Source: Rhodoblastus sp963804045 (GTDB taxonomy: Bacteria > Pseudomonadota > Alphaproteobacteria > Rhizobiales > Beijerinckiaceae). Taken from it: a stretch of 64,000 nt of DNA. Location: contig CAWDOR010000040.1 of NCBI GenBank assembly GCA_963804045.1, positions 62,001-126,000 on the forward strand, given 5' to 3'. Below the pieces are notes generated by a model, which did not search any database, was not told the origin of the DNA, and saw only the letters and a program-made list of their open reading frames with translations. The position numbers and the translations under genes were made by a program. Each line of letters starts with the position of its first letter. Positions within the stretch are counted from its first letter, which is position 1. Below are positions 7,279 through 14,702 of the stretch, one piece after another.

Positions 7279-8769
7279 TCAAAAGGCGTTCTTGCCGATC
7301 AGCACCGCAACCGGCGTCATCGCCAAAATCTTCACGTCCAGCCAGATCGACCAGTTCTCGATGTAATGCAGATCGTGGGCGACGCGCTGCTCGATTTTTT
7401 CGACCGTATCGGTCTCGCCGCGCCAGCCGTTGATCTGCGCCCAGCCGGTGATGCCCGGCTTGACCCGGTGGCGGGCGAAATAGCCGTCCACCACCGCCTC
7501 ATAGGCGATGCCCGCCGCCTTGCTCTTGAGCGCATGGGGGCGCGGCCCGACCAGCGACAGATCGCCGCGCAGCACATTGAACAATTGCGGCAATTCGTCG
7601 AGCGAGGTCCGGCGGATGAAGGCGCCGAAAGGCGTCACGCGGGGATCGCCGCGCGAAACCTGTTTTGCCGCGGCGTAATCGCATTGATCGACATACATGG
7701 AGCGGAATTTGAAGACGCCGAATTCCTCATTGTTGAAGCCGTAGCGCTTCTGCACGAAGAACACCGGCCCGCGCGACGACAGTTTCACGCCCAAGGCCAG
7801 CGCCGCCAGCAAGGGCGACAGCAGGACGATCGCGGCCAGCGCCACCGAGCGGTCGAAGATGGCCTTCAGCGCCACCTCCCAATCCTTCATCGGCTTGTCG
7901 AAAACCGGCAGGAAGGGCACGTCGCCTATGAAATTATAGGCGCGGTCGCGCAGCCGCAATTTCGCGCCCAGGGCGGAAATGCGCACATCGACCGGCAGGG
8001 TCCAGAGCTTGTGCAGCACATGGAGAATCCGGGCCTCGGCGGCGGGCGGAAAGGCGACGATCAGCAGGTCGACCTTCTGCTCGCGGCAGAAGGCCTCCAG
8101 ATCGTCAAAGGCGCCGAGCAGCTTGTAACGGCCGAGATCGACCGGCAGACGCGCCTTGTCGCGATCGTCGAACACGCCGAGAATGTCCAGAGCGCCCTTG
8201 CCGGTCTGTTCCAGCCGCGCGATCGTCTCCAGCGCCTGGGCGCCGCCGCCGACGATCACCGTGCGCCGCGCCAGCCGGCCCTGGCGGGTCCAGCGGCGGA
8301 CGAAGAAAGCCATGATCGCCCGCGCCGCCAGGCCGGCGGTCAGGCCCCACAGCATCCAATGGGCGCACCAGTCGCGCAGAAACGGGACATGATCGAAACC
8401 GGCGAGCACGCAATCGGCGCACCAGCCGGCCAGGGCCAGCGAAAAGGCCAGCGCCAGCGTCGCCGCCTGACGCGGAAAATCGCCGAGCGCCCGGATCGTA
8501 TAGGACCAGCGCACCGCCAGAATGGACAGGCCGATGGCCGTGGTCAGCGTCAGGCCCCAACTCAGGAACACGGCGTTGGGAATTTCCCCGCCCAGCGCGC
8601 GCATGTGCGCGACCAACCCGCAGCTGAGAAAATTGCCGAGATCGAACAGCAGCATGGCCGCGATCAGCGCCGGCTGCGACACGGGTTTGGCCCTGGACAT
8701 CGGCAGGTCCTGGGCAGGGCGGGCGGTCCCCGCCGCCTCGACCATGGCGCGCAGCCCGGCGATATCCAT
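7279..8769 (-). CDS. Undecaprenyl-phosphate glucose phosphotransferase (WcaJ/PssY type)
   Basis: A 496-residue polyprenyl glycosylphosphotransferase that would transfer a hexose-1-phosphate to undecaprenyl phosphate to start exopolysaccharide assembly at the inner membrane. N-terminal hydrophobic segments lie within the first 150 residues, a Rossmann-like nucleotide-binding domain follows (RRTVIVGGGAQALE), and the C-terminal bacterial sugar transferase domain has FGVFKFRSMYVD, RRTSLDELPQLFNVL, GDLSLVGPRPHA and GITGWAQINGWRGE. The stop is only nine bases from the convergent CopZ-like gene. No other EPS genes are adjacent, so it is an orphan initiating transferase here. Confidence 0.9.
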   Translation of the reverse strand: MDIAGLRAMVEAAGTARPAQDLPMSRAKPVSQPALIAAMLLFDLGNFLSCGLVAHMRALGGEIPNAVFLSWGLTLTTAIGLSILAVRWSYTIRALGDFPRQAATLALAFSLALAGWCADCVLAGFDHVPFLRDWCAHWMLWGLTAGLAARAIMAFFVRRWTRQGRLARRTVIVGGGAQALETIARLEQTGKGALDILGVFDDRDKARLPVDLGRYKLLGAFDDLEAFCREQKVDLLIVAFPPAAEARILHVLHKLWTLPVDVRISALGAKLRLRDRAYNFIGDVPFLPVFDKPMKDWEVALKAIFDRSVALAAIVLLSPLLAALALGVKLSSRGPVFFVQKRYGFNNEEFGVFKFRSMYVDQCDYAAAKQVSRGDPRVTPFGAFIRRTSLDELPQLFNVLRGDLSLVGPRPHALKSKAAGIAYEAVVDGYFARHRVKPGITGWAQINGWRGETDTVEKIEQRVAHDLHYIENWSIWLDVKILAMTPVAVLIGKNAF

Positions 8770-8974
8770 GTCTTTCGCCGGATCTTGGCCGTCCGCCGCG
8801 CCTGCGGCTGCGCAGGCGTTAGGTCGGGCTGGAAGTCAGGCGGGAGGGTTTGAGGCACAGTCATGAAGGGCGTCGCCGTCGCGCCGCCTGCCGGATGCAG
8901 GCGAGCTTGAGATGCGCCGAACTCTCAGCCGGGGAAAGTAAACAGGTGTTTGCCTTGCGGGTCGGGCGAAAAAC

Positions 8975-9001
8975 CAAAAGGCCGCCTTGCGACGGCCTTT
9001 G
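8975..9001 (-). terminator. Rho-independent terminator of the PEP-CTERM gene
   Basis: On the minus strand GGCCG...CGGCC followed by TTTT, with a short loop, 24 bases past the stop of the PEP-CTERM gene. Confidence 0.75.
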
Positions 9002-9024
9002 CCAATACCCTGTGAAAAATTCGA

Positions 9025-9762
9025 TCAGCCGGCGACGGAAGCCGCCTTGTTGCGGCGATAGCCTACAAAGCCAAGCGCGGCGAAGCCGCCGAGCAACATG
9101 GCCCAGGTCGAAGGCTCAGGAACCGCGGCCACCGAAATCGCATCGGGAACCATGTAGGATGACGCCGCGCTCAGCGTGATCGTCTCGGTCGAACCGTTCG
9201 CGACAAATGCGCCGATCACATATTCGGGCGCCGACGCCGCCGGCACGCCGGCGGCCGGCGACGCTCCCGCGAGGTTCAGGGCGACGCTGTTCCCGCCGGC
9301 CGTATAGTCTGTCTGCCAATTGTAGTTCCAGAAAGCCTCGATCACTTGCACCCGGTATGTCTCGCCCGCGGTGAGGTTGTTCAAATTGATCGCGACCGTC
9401 CCGCCTCTGGACGCATAGGCGCCATGATCGACCAGGGCCGCATAGGCCGCGTCGTAGGCCGGCGCGGGGGCTGAACCGTAAGAGGCGGAGGCGACCTGGA
9501 TCCCGCTGTAGGTAATGTCGGAATTGGCGCCAAAGCTGACGACGCCGCCGCTGAAGCCGCTCTCCGTCGCGAAAGTCACGCCATTGACCGTCGTCGTCGG
9601 ACCCGCTGTCGCCGCCGCGAAGAAGGTTCCGGAATTCAGGATATCCGAGTCTTTGCCGGTTTCGCTCACCGGGCTCAACCATACGATCGGCGCTTCAGCC
9701 CGGGCGACAGCCCCAGCCGCGAAAAACAGGACGCCGGCCAAGGCGAAAAGTCTCAGTCGCAT
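9025..9762 (-). CDS. Exported PEP-CTERM sorting-domain protein
   Basis: A 245-residue exported protein. The N-terminus is a classic signal peptide (RLFALAGVLFFAAGAVARAEA). The C-terminus has the exosortase recognition element VPEPSTWAMLLGGFAALG, i.e. Pro-Glu-Pro, a hydrophobic helix, then a basic tail (YRRNK). The body is rich in Gly/Ala/Ser/Thr and asparagine and has no family I recognise. PEP-CTERM proteins are cleaved by exosortase and are usually tied to exopolysaccharide production, which fits the neighbouring WcaJ-type transferase. The ATG at 9762 has GGGAAG in front; an upstream TTG would add six residues. No exosortase is in this window. Confidence 0.85.
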   Translation of the reverse strand: MRLRLFALAGVLFFAAGAVARAEAPIVWLSPVSETGKDSDILNSGTFFAAATAGPTTTVNGVTFATESGFSGGVVSFGANSDITYSGIQVASASYGSAPAPAYDAAYAALVDHGAYASRGGTVAINLNNLTAGETYRVQVIEAFWNYNWQTDYTAGGNSVALNLAGASPAAGVPAASAPEYVIGAFVANGSTETITLSAASSYMVPDAISVAAVPEPSTWAMLLGGFAALGFVGYRRNKAASVAG

Positions 9763-10048
9763 CCGAACTTCCCAATTCAACCATGACGCTGCGGAGGACC
9801 ACGCGTCCAGCCTCGTTCACCGGCAAAAAATCTCTGTCAGAACCCTTGCGGCGGAGCGCCACGGAAGTGGCGCGCCTTGCTGTTACGCAACGCAAATAAA
9901 ACAACGCGAAAAAGAAACAGATTTTTTGCGCCTTGTCTGAAGACGTCGCGCCGGCGATCCGGGCGACGGAATGGAGTTGGCGCGCACAGGCTGGCGAAGG
10001 CGAGCGATCCTTTGGAAAGCGACGATCCAGACGCGCCTGTCGCGCTCC

Positions 10049-10840
10049 TCAGCTTACCGCGAGGATGACGTGATTGGCGTCGAATTGCGCGGCGGCGCGC
10101 CGTCCGGCTTCGAGGCCGAGCGCCTCCACGGTTTCGCGCGCCGTGACAATGTTCAGCGTCTTGCCATGCCCTATGTCGAGATGGATTTCGCTGTTGCGCT
10201 CGGCGTCGGTGCGCGCCGTGACCTCGCCAATGAAATGATTTCGGGCGTTTTCCAGCGCCGCATCCGGCGCCAGCAGGCGGATGAAGGAGGATTTGACCAG
10301 CGCCAGGGCGTGCCTGCCTGGCTCAAGTTGCAGATCGTCGGTCAATTCATTGGTGACAATGGCGAGAATCTGCTTGTCACCGGCGACTTTCAGCGTCACC
10401 TCGACATCGACAGGCCAGCGGCGCACGGCGAGCACTTCGGTCTGGAACACATTGCGCGCGGAAACACGGGCGCCGACCGTCCACAGCAGCGCCTCCTCCT
10501 GGCCCTCCAGCCCCTCCTCGGCGATCAGATTGGAAATTTTCGCCAGCTTTTCCTCGAGGCGGTGGAAGGTGGCGATCAGCCTCAAGCCCTCCGGCGTCAC
10601 CTCGGCGCCGCCGCCCGACCTGCCTCCGGGACGGGTGAGAAAGGCCGGGGTGGGCAGCAGATTATTGACGGCGTTGACCGAATCCCAGGCGGTCTTGTAG
10701 CTGAAGCCGGTGGCCTTGGCCGCCTTGGCGATGCTGCCGAATTCGGCGACCTTCTCCAGCAGTTTGATGCGGTCGCGACCGACGAGAAAGCGGCCCTCGC
10801 CATGCAGCGCGATCAATGCGTCGATCTTGGCTCCAGCCAT
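10049..10840 (-). CDS. modE: Molybdate-responsive regulator ModE
   Basis: About 263 residues. The N-terminal LysR-like winged helix has KLLEKVAEFGSIAKAAKATG and SYKTAWDSVNAVNN, the ModE signature. The C-terminal half has two Mop/TOBE molybdate-binding modules (SARNVFQTEVLAV around residue 123 and HFIGEVTARTDAERNSEIHL later). ModE normally represses molybdate transport and adjusts Mo enzymes. No modABC transporter is adjacent. The ATG at 10840 has GGAAGGG eight bases upstream; a TTG further up is less likely. A ModE-box-like palindrome lies about 80 bases upstream, so autoregulation is likely. Confidence 0.92.
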   Translation of the reverse strand: MAGAKIDALIALHGEGRFLVGRDRIKLLEKVAEFGSIAKAAKATGFSYKTAWDSVNAVNNLLPTPAFLTRPGGRSGGGAEVTPEGLRLIATFHRLEEKLAKISNLIAEEGLEGQEEALLWTVGARVSARNVFQTEVLAVRRWPVDVEVTLKVAGDKQILAIVTNELTDDLQLEPGRHALALVKSSFIRLLAPDAALENARNHFIGEVTARTDAERNSEIHLDIGHGKTLNIVTARETVEALGLEAGRRAAAQFDANHVILAVS

Positions 10841-11360
10841 GTTTTTCGGCCCTTCCACACCCAAGCCGATCTCGTCGCGACGGCGAAGCGCGAAAAAGGC
10901 TTTTCAGGCGGCTTGGGATTTGCTATGTAATTTACCTACATAACGCTTCCCGCTCCCGTCTCTTGTAGCATGATTCCCAAGTGCTGCGAAAAAGGAGTGG
11001 CGCGGAAAGCGCGACGTGATCCGATCCGGGCGCGGTTCCCATCTCCCGCGCGCAGGTCGCGAGCGAACGGCGGCCCAGGGCAGGCGTGCCCTCACCTGCT
11101 CTGTGGCCGCCGCTCCACTTTTGTCACGCTCTGCCGCTCCGATCTTTCGCCGCTCCTGTCCATTCCCTTGGGGATAGCTGGGCGGCGTCCTTTGCGGAAG
11201 TTTTACCATAATCGCGCCAATTTCGGGTGATCGATGCCCTTGGGTCAAATTAGTTCCCCTGCGGAAATATTCGCGAAAGTTTTGTCGCTTATTTTTTTGG
11301 CATCAAAAACGCCGCTTGTCCTCCCTGGACCGCGGCGATGCGCCATTGAAGGGATTGAGC
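10841..11360. other. Intergenic region between modE and the Flp pilins
   Basis: About 520 bases without a convincing gene. It holds the Mo-box-like palindrome near the modE end and an AT-rich stretch (11250-11305) just before the first pilin gene, probably its promoter. Short open frames here have no family features and no good ribosome sites. Confidence 0.6.
10922..10946. promoter_or_regulatory. ModE-box-like palindrome
   Basis: GCTATGTA-ATTTACC-TACATAACGC is an imperfect inverted repeat with the layout of the ModE operator (CGnTATATA-N6/7-TATATAACG). It lies about 80 bases upstream of the modE ATG. The only other gene it could serve is the pilin at 11361, over 400 bases away. Confidence 0.65.
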
Positions 11361-11525
11361 ATGGTCGGCCTGTTGAAACTTTTCTGCCGCGACGAATCCG
11401 CGGCCAGTTCGGTCGAATATGGCCTGATCGCCGCGCTGATCGCGACCGTCTGCATTTCCACCATGTCCAAGGCCGGCTCCAAGCTCAACGTCAAATTCAC
11501 TTCGCTCTCCAACGGGCTGAATTGA
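11361..11525 (+). CDS. Flp/Fap-type pilin, copy 1
   Basis: A 54-residue Flp-family type IVb pilin. It has a short basic leader (MVGLLKLFCRDES) and then the pilin core SSVEYGLIAALIATVCIS with the conserved Glu followed by Tyr (the EY of the prepilin family), ending TSLSNGLN. A GAAGGG ribosome site precedes the ATG at 11361. It is one of three tandem copies; no tad/cpa secretion genes are in the window, so assembly machinery must be elsewhere. Confidence 0.9.
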   Translation: MVGLLKLFCRDESAASSVEYGLIAALIATVCISTMSKAGSKLNVKFTSLSNGLN

Positions 11526-11532
11526 TCCGCGG

Positions 11533-11552
11533 GCCGGCGGAGACCGGCTTTT
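11533..11552 (+). terminator. Terminator after pilin copy 1
   Basis: GCCGG, six-base loop, CCGGC, then TTTT, eight bases after the stop. Confidence 0.7.
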
Positions 11553-11626
11553 CAAAAAAAACCTCATTTCATGTGCTGTCGTCGGCCGAGACCCATCGCG
11601 CCGCCAAACCGAAGAGAGAAACAATT

Positions 11627-11792
11627 ATGCTGACTCTGTTGAAAACTTTCGTCCGCGACGAGTTCCGGCGCCACCGCCATCGAATATGGCCTGATCGCCG
11701 CGCTGATCTCGGTCGTCTGCATCGTCTCCATGACCGCCGTCGGCTCCAAGATGGAAAACAAGTTCATCTCCATTTCCAACGGCTTGAACTGA
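11627..11792 (+). pseudogene. Flp-type pilin, copy 2, frameshifted
   Basis: The two flanking copies are exactly 165 bases; this one is 166. It opens MLTLLKTFVRDE, then an extra T at 11663/11664 shifts the frame. Reading on in the other frame restores SGATAIEYGLIAALISVV and the ending SISNGLN with a TGA at 11790. One base deletion would give an intact 54-residue pilin nearly identical in layout to copy 3. Either the gene is freshly broken or the sequence has a single-base error. A GAGAGAAA ribosome site and its own terminator are kept. Confidence 0.85.
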
Positions 11793-11838
11793 TCCCAACG
11801 CGCGCCCCGCCGGGGCGGCGAATCCATGAATCGAAATT

Positions 11839-11867
11839 GGGCCGGCGCCACGCGCCGGCCCTTTTTT
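11839..11867 (+). terminator. Terminator after pilin copy 2
   Basis: A perfect ten-base stem GGGCCGGCGC / GCGCCGGCCC with a CAC loop, followed by six T. Confidence 0.9.
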
Positions 11868-12089
11868 CGCAAAATCCCTTTCCCTTGCGACGGAACATCT
11901 GGCGCGGGCCAGGACCGCCGCGAGGCCCATGGGTCCACGCTCGAACGGCTGCCGGGAAAAAAATATTGCCTCGCATTAAGAAACTTCCGTTACGTCAATT
12001 TTTCCGAAAGTTTTCAGTACTATAAATTGCCACGTTCCAGTTGCCGATCCCCCGAGAAGCCCGGCGGCGACCAATACGAGAGTAAAGCC

Positions 12090-12254
12090 ATGCTGCGTCT
12101 GTTGAAGAATTTCGCTCGTAACGACTCCGGCGCCACGGCGATCGAATATGGCCTGATCGCCGCGCTGATCTCCGTGGTCTGCGTCGTCACCATGAGCGCT
12201 GTCGGCTCGAAGTTGAACGCCAAGTTCACCTCGGTTTCCAACGGCCTGAACTAA
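12090..12254 (+). CDS. Flp/Fap-type pilin, copy 3
   Basis: A 54-residue Flp pilin: MLRLLKNFARNDSGATAIEY, then LIAALISVVCVVTM and an ending SVSNGLN. It is intact. The upstream region 11970-12050 is AT-rich and contains a TCCGAAAGTTTT element resembling CGCGAAAGTTTT before copy 1, which may be a shared promoter piece. Confidence 0.92.
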   Translation: MLRLLKNFARNDSGATAIEYGLIAALISVVCVVTMSAVGSKLNAKFTSVSNGLN

Positions 12255-12274
12255 GCTAAAACCCCGTTTCCAGA

Positions 12275-12310
12275 GCCGGTCCCGCAGGAGCGCGACCGGC
12301 TTTTTTTTTT
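12275..12310 (+). terminator. Terminator after pilin copy 3
   Basis: GCCGGTC / GACCGGC stem with a 12-base loop followed by ten T. Confidence 0.9.
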
Positions 12311-12326
12311 GCCTTTTTGCCTGGGG

Positions 12327-13301
12327 CTAGCAGGGGCGCCGCAACAGTCCCGCCATGCTCGGCGCCTGTTGCGCCTTGCGCAGGCGTGGCAGGCCAAACC
12401 CATCCTCGATTGTCGCCAGCAGGGCGAAATGATCGTAGCGGGTCTCATCGCGCGCCGGCCCGCCGCAGGCGGTGACCGCAATGGTCGCGATGTGATTGTC
12501 CTGCCCGCCGATGTTCCGGACGATGTCCGAGACCGGCGCATGGGCGAAAAGCGGCCGGGCGCCCTCGTCGAAGGTCACGACAAACACCGAATTTTCCGTC
12601 CAGGCTTTCGAGGCTTTCACCATTTCGAGCGTGCGGCGGGTGAAATCGTCGTAATCGGCGATCAGCTTTTCGCGGTCGTGGCAGATTTCCAGGCCATGGC
12701 CGTCATGGCACTGGTTGGGGACGATCAGGGCGAAATTCGGCGCCGCGCCCGAGGCCAGGTCGGCGGCCAGCCGCTCATAGGGTTTTATCGCCTGTCGCCC
12801 TTTCTCATCCTGGGCCACGCCGGGGAAATAAGCGAAGGGATTGTGTTTTTGCGCATAAAGCGCCGCGTTGCGGCTTGGCGAGGCCGCGACCAGACTGCCG
12901 GCCTCCGGCAGGCTTTCGCCGTAATAGGCCCAGCTCAGTCCCGCCTTGGTCAATTGATCGGCGAGGCTTTCGCCCTCGACCCGGTTGCAATCGGCGCCTG
13001 GCGCCAAATCGGAGGCGAAACAGCTCGCCCGGTCGTCGCGAATGCCGAAATCGTCGCCGCCGATCAGCGCCAGATAATTGGGCAGGCTGGGATGGGCGAC
13101 GCCGAAATAGCGTGTCGCCAGGCCCTGCTTTTCCGCAAGTTCGCGCAAAAAGGGCGAGGGGCCATTATAAATGGCATCGTCAAAGCCGTGGTTTTCCAGC
13201 ACCAGCACATAGACATGGTCGAAGCGCGGCGCCGGTTCGGCGCGAGCGGTCGCGACCAGGGCGAGCAGAGCCGCCAGGGCAGAAAAACAGGTCTTTCGCA
13301 T
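12327..13301 (-). CDS. Secreted phosphoesterase (AcpA/phospholipase C-like)
   Basis: About 324 residues with a cleavable signal peptide (RKTCFSALAALLALVATARA). The mature start HVYVLVLENHGFDD is the metal-coordinating strand of the phosphoesterase family (PF04185) that includes acid phosphatases and phospholipase C. Further metal-ligand regions are HPSLPNYLALIGG, VPNQCHDGHG, VFVVTFDEG and GQDNHIATI. The substrate cannot be told. The ATG at 13301 has GGAGAC upstream. The same-strand MFS permease ends 73 bases upstream of it, so it may belong to the same unit as the sugar genes. Confidence 0.85.
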   Translation of the reverse strand: MRKTCFSALAALLALVATARAEPAPRFDHVYVLVLENHGFDDAIYNGPSPFLRELAEKQGLATRYFGVAHPSLPNYLALIGGDDFGIRDDRASCFASDLAPGADCNRVEGESLADQLTKAGLSWAYYGESLPEAGSLVAASPSRNAALYAQKHNPFAYFPGVAQDEKGRQAIKPYERLAADLASGAAPNFALIVPNQCHDGHGLEICHDREKLIADYDDFTRRTLEMVKASKAWTENSVFVVTFDEGARPLFAHAPVSDIVRNIGGQDNHIATIAVTACGGPARDETRYDHFALLATIEDGFGLPRLRKAQQAPSMAGLLRRPC

Positions 13302-13373
13302 TGCGACTGTCTCCAGATCGGCCATGGCCATGATCGTCCGTCGATGTGACATTTTTTCGCGCGAGAAGCCGCG

Positions 13374-14660
13374 TCACGCCGCGATGGGTTTGCGGGCGAA
13401 AAAGCCGAAAGCGGCGATCAGCAGATAGCACAGGGCGGGGACGGCCAAAGCCGTCTCCAGCTTTCCCGAGAGATCGGCGACCCTGCCGGTCAGCGGCGGA
13501 ATCAAGGCGCCGCCGACAATGGCCATGCAGATGATCCCCGAGCCCGCCGCCGCCCGCTTGCCCAGCCCCTCGCTGGCCAGGCTGAAAATGGTCGGAAACA
13601 GGATCGAGTTCATCAGGCCCACCGCCAGCAGGCTGTAGCCCGCCAGCGCGCCCGAGGCCCTGGCGGAGACCAGGATCAGCGCCGCCGCGCCGAGCGCGTT
13701 GAACGCCACGGCCTTGCCGGGGCTGACCCAGCGCAGCGCCCCCGAGCCGATGAACCGCCCGACCAGCGCCCCGCCCCAATAGAGCGGGATCAGCTTGCCC
13801 GCCGCCTGCGGGTCGAGGCCGAGCACATGGCCTTGTTCGAGATAGAGCACGATCAGCGAGCCAATCGCCACTTCCGCCCCGACATAGAGAAAAATCGCGC
13901 TCGAACCGAAAGCGAAGCGTGGCCGGCGCAGCAAGGACAAATCCAGCAACGCCGCGCCGCCCTCGTGGCTTTCCCCGAGCAGCCGATCGCGATGCAGCCA
14001 GACCGCGCCGGCGACCACGGCGAGCGCGCAGGCCAGGCCGAGATAGGCATGGGCGACCGCCTGGCTTTCCGCGCTGCGATGGGCGTCGAGCGCGGCGCCC
14101 GAAAGCCCGTCGGCCGAGATATGCGCGAGGCTCCCGAGAATCAGGATCGCGCCGAAATAAGGAAAGACCGTGGTGCCCAGGGAATTGAAAGCCTGGGCGA
14201 AGGTCAGCCGGCTATGCGCGGTTTCAGGCGGCCCAAGCGCCGAGATCAACGGATTGGCCACCACCTGCACGACGGTGACGCCGCTCGCCAGAACGAAAAG
14301 CGCGCCGAGAAACAGCGGGAAGCTCGGGTGGGCGGCGACCGGAATGAACAGCAGGCATCCCGCCATCATCGCCAGCAGGCCGAACGTCGCTCCGCGCATA
14401 TAGCCGAGCCGGCGCACCAGCGCCGCGCCGGGCAGGGAAATGAAGAAATAGGCGGCGAAAAACGCCGATTGCACCAGCATGGCCTGCATATGATCGAGCT
14501 GAAACAGGTCTTTCAGCTTGGGGATGGTGATGTCGTTGAGACTGGTGATGCCCCCGAAAATAAAGAACAGGCCGGTGACGAACAGCCGCAGCTCCGGCGC
14601 GTCGGTCGCGGCGAGCGCGCCGCCCCGGGGCTCGTCCGGTCTCGTGATTTGCTGGGTCAT
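13374..14660 (-). CDS. MFS sugar permease (FucP/GluP family)
   Basis: A 428-residue, twelve-helix major facilitator. It resembles the fucose/glucose-galactose permeases: FIFGGITSLNDITIPKLK at the first helix, FFAAYFFISLPGAALVRRLG at helix 2, the VVQVVANPLISALG segment and AQAFNSLGTTVFPYFGA. It is 42 bases downstream of the GH3 beta-glucosidase, so it probably imports the released hexose. The exact sugar is not determinable. Confidence 0.88.
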   Translation of the reverse strand: MTQQITRPDEPRGGALAATDAPELRLFVTGLFFIFGGITSLNDITIPKLKDLFQLDHMQAMLVQSAFFAAYFFISLPGAALVRRLGYMRGATFGLLAMMAGCLLFIPVAAHPSFPLFLGALFVLASGVTVVQVVANPLISALGPPETAHSRLTFAQAFNSLGTTVFPYFGAILILGSLAHISADGLSGAALDAHRSAESQAVAHAYLGLACALAVVAGAVWLHRDRLLGESHEGGAALLDLSLLRRPRFAFGSSAIFLYVGAEVAIGSLIVLYLEQGHVLGLDPQAAGKLIPLYWGGALVGRFIGSGALRWVSPGKAVAFNALGAAALILVSARASGALAGYSLLAVGLMNSILFPTIFSLASEGLGKRAAAGSGIICMAIVGGALIPPLTGRVADLSGKLETALAVPALCYLLIAAFGFFARKPIAA

Positions 14661-14702
14661 GCCGCGCCGCCGCTTTCGCGCTTCGAGGAAGGAACTGCCG
14701 GC

